12,714 bases of DNA from Planctomycetota bacterium (GTDB lineage Bacteria; Planctomycetota; Planctomycetia; Planctomycetales; Planctomycetaceae): the NCBI GenBank assembly GCA_024278285.1, contig JAJRTM010000910.1, positions 1 through 12,714 of the forward strand. Reading direction: 5' to 3'. Positions 12,575 through 12,714 of this stretch are shown here, one piece after another. Each line of letters begins with the position of its first letter. Position 1 is the first letter of the stretch. The notes under the pieces are model-generated. The model saw only the letters and a program-made list of their open reading frames with translations. It had not been told where the DNA came from and did no database searches. A program made the translations under genes and the position numbers.

Positions 12575-12714
12575 GTAACCGTTCACGGCCCATTATATCA
12601 GTTTTGGGGTTGGTTTGCCTGTGAGTTGGGCGGTTAGCGTCGATTGCAGGTAGGCGTAAGTATCGATATTTTGTTGCTCGCTGGTCGCGATAATGCTCAG
12701 CATTCGTTCCAGAA
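12575..12714. mobile_element. IS66-family insertion sequence, one end (runs off the right edge)
   Basis: The switch point begins GTAACCGTTCACGG; IS66-family terminal inverted repeats characteristically begin GTAA. A transposase C-terminus reads inward on the minus strand, with its stop 18 bp from the end. IS66 elements make 8-bp target duplications; the predicted duplicate is TTTTGAAC (12567-12574), which cannot be checked here. Confidence 0.65.
12593..12714 (-). CDS. IS66-family transposase, C-terminal fragment
   Basis: The minus-strand frame is open from the right edge to TAA at 12595-12593, giving 39 residues. It reads LERMLSIIATSEQQNIDTYA, followed by YLQSTLTAQLTGKPTPKLI. This matches the usual end of IS66 TnpC transposases, '..LlSIiATc..qg.n...YL...l.a...G...P.LL'. 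The catalytic DDE domain would lie to the right. No tnpA or tnpB can be seen. Confidence 0.65.
   Translation of the reverse strand, partial: LERMLSIIATSEQQNIDTYAYLQSTLTAQLTGKPTPKLI

Overview
The window looks like plasmid or plasmid-derived DNA, or an integrative element, from a planctomycete of moderate GC content. This rests on lineage-style proteins: a replication-relaxation-like protein divergent from a CHC2/Toprim primase, a replication initiator with two winged helices, attC sites of the type seen in planctomycete integrons, and mostly Shine-Dalgarno-poor starts. No ribosomal or housekeeping gene is present. The assignment is from recognition, not from a database search.

Layout. (1) 1-1499: the start of a leftward replication-relaxation-like gene, divergent from a rightward primase-like gene. 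(2) About 1632-3966: a short run of promoterless, codirectional gene cassettes with three unknown proteins, separated by imperfect palindromes that I read as integron attC sites. No integrase is in the window, so it is an orphan cassette cluster as far as can be seen. (3) 3967-4436: a non-coding stretch packed with inverted repeats. (4) 4437-7143, leftward: a replicon module with a terminator, an iteron-rich control region, a coiled-coil basic-tail protein and a Rep protein whose start overlaps the upstream stop. (5) 7554-9767, leftward: a three-gene overlapping operon that I interpret as a graspetide (omega-ester peptide) RiPP cluster. It has a precursor with three T-x-T-x-T...E..D core repeats, an ATP-grasp ligase, and a three-pass membrane protein with a collagen-like tail. 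(6) 9768-11144: mostly non-coding, with an integrase-tail-like fragment, a tRNA-3'-end-like scar, two strong terminators and a highly structured RNA leader. (7) 11145-12574, rightward: a second, diverged and inverted copy of the replicon module (small Cys-rich protein, terminator, iterons, coiled-coil protein, first codons of rep). Its rep gene is cut after codon 7 by an IS66-family element that runs off the right edge.

How it fits together. The two replicon modules form a long inverted repeat of about 1.35 kb per arm that brackets the graspetide cargo. The conserved promoter of the coiled-coil gene sits inside iteron-like TGGCATnCTGTC repeats, so this gene and the coupled rep gene are probably autoregulated. 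The left copy keeps rep but has lost its small Cys protein. The right copy keeps the small protein but its rep is disrupted.
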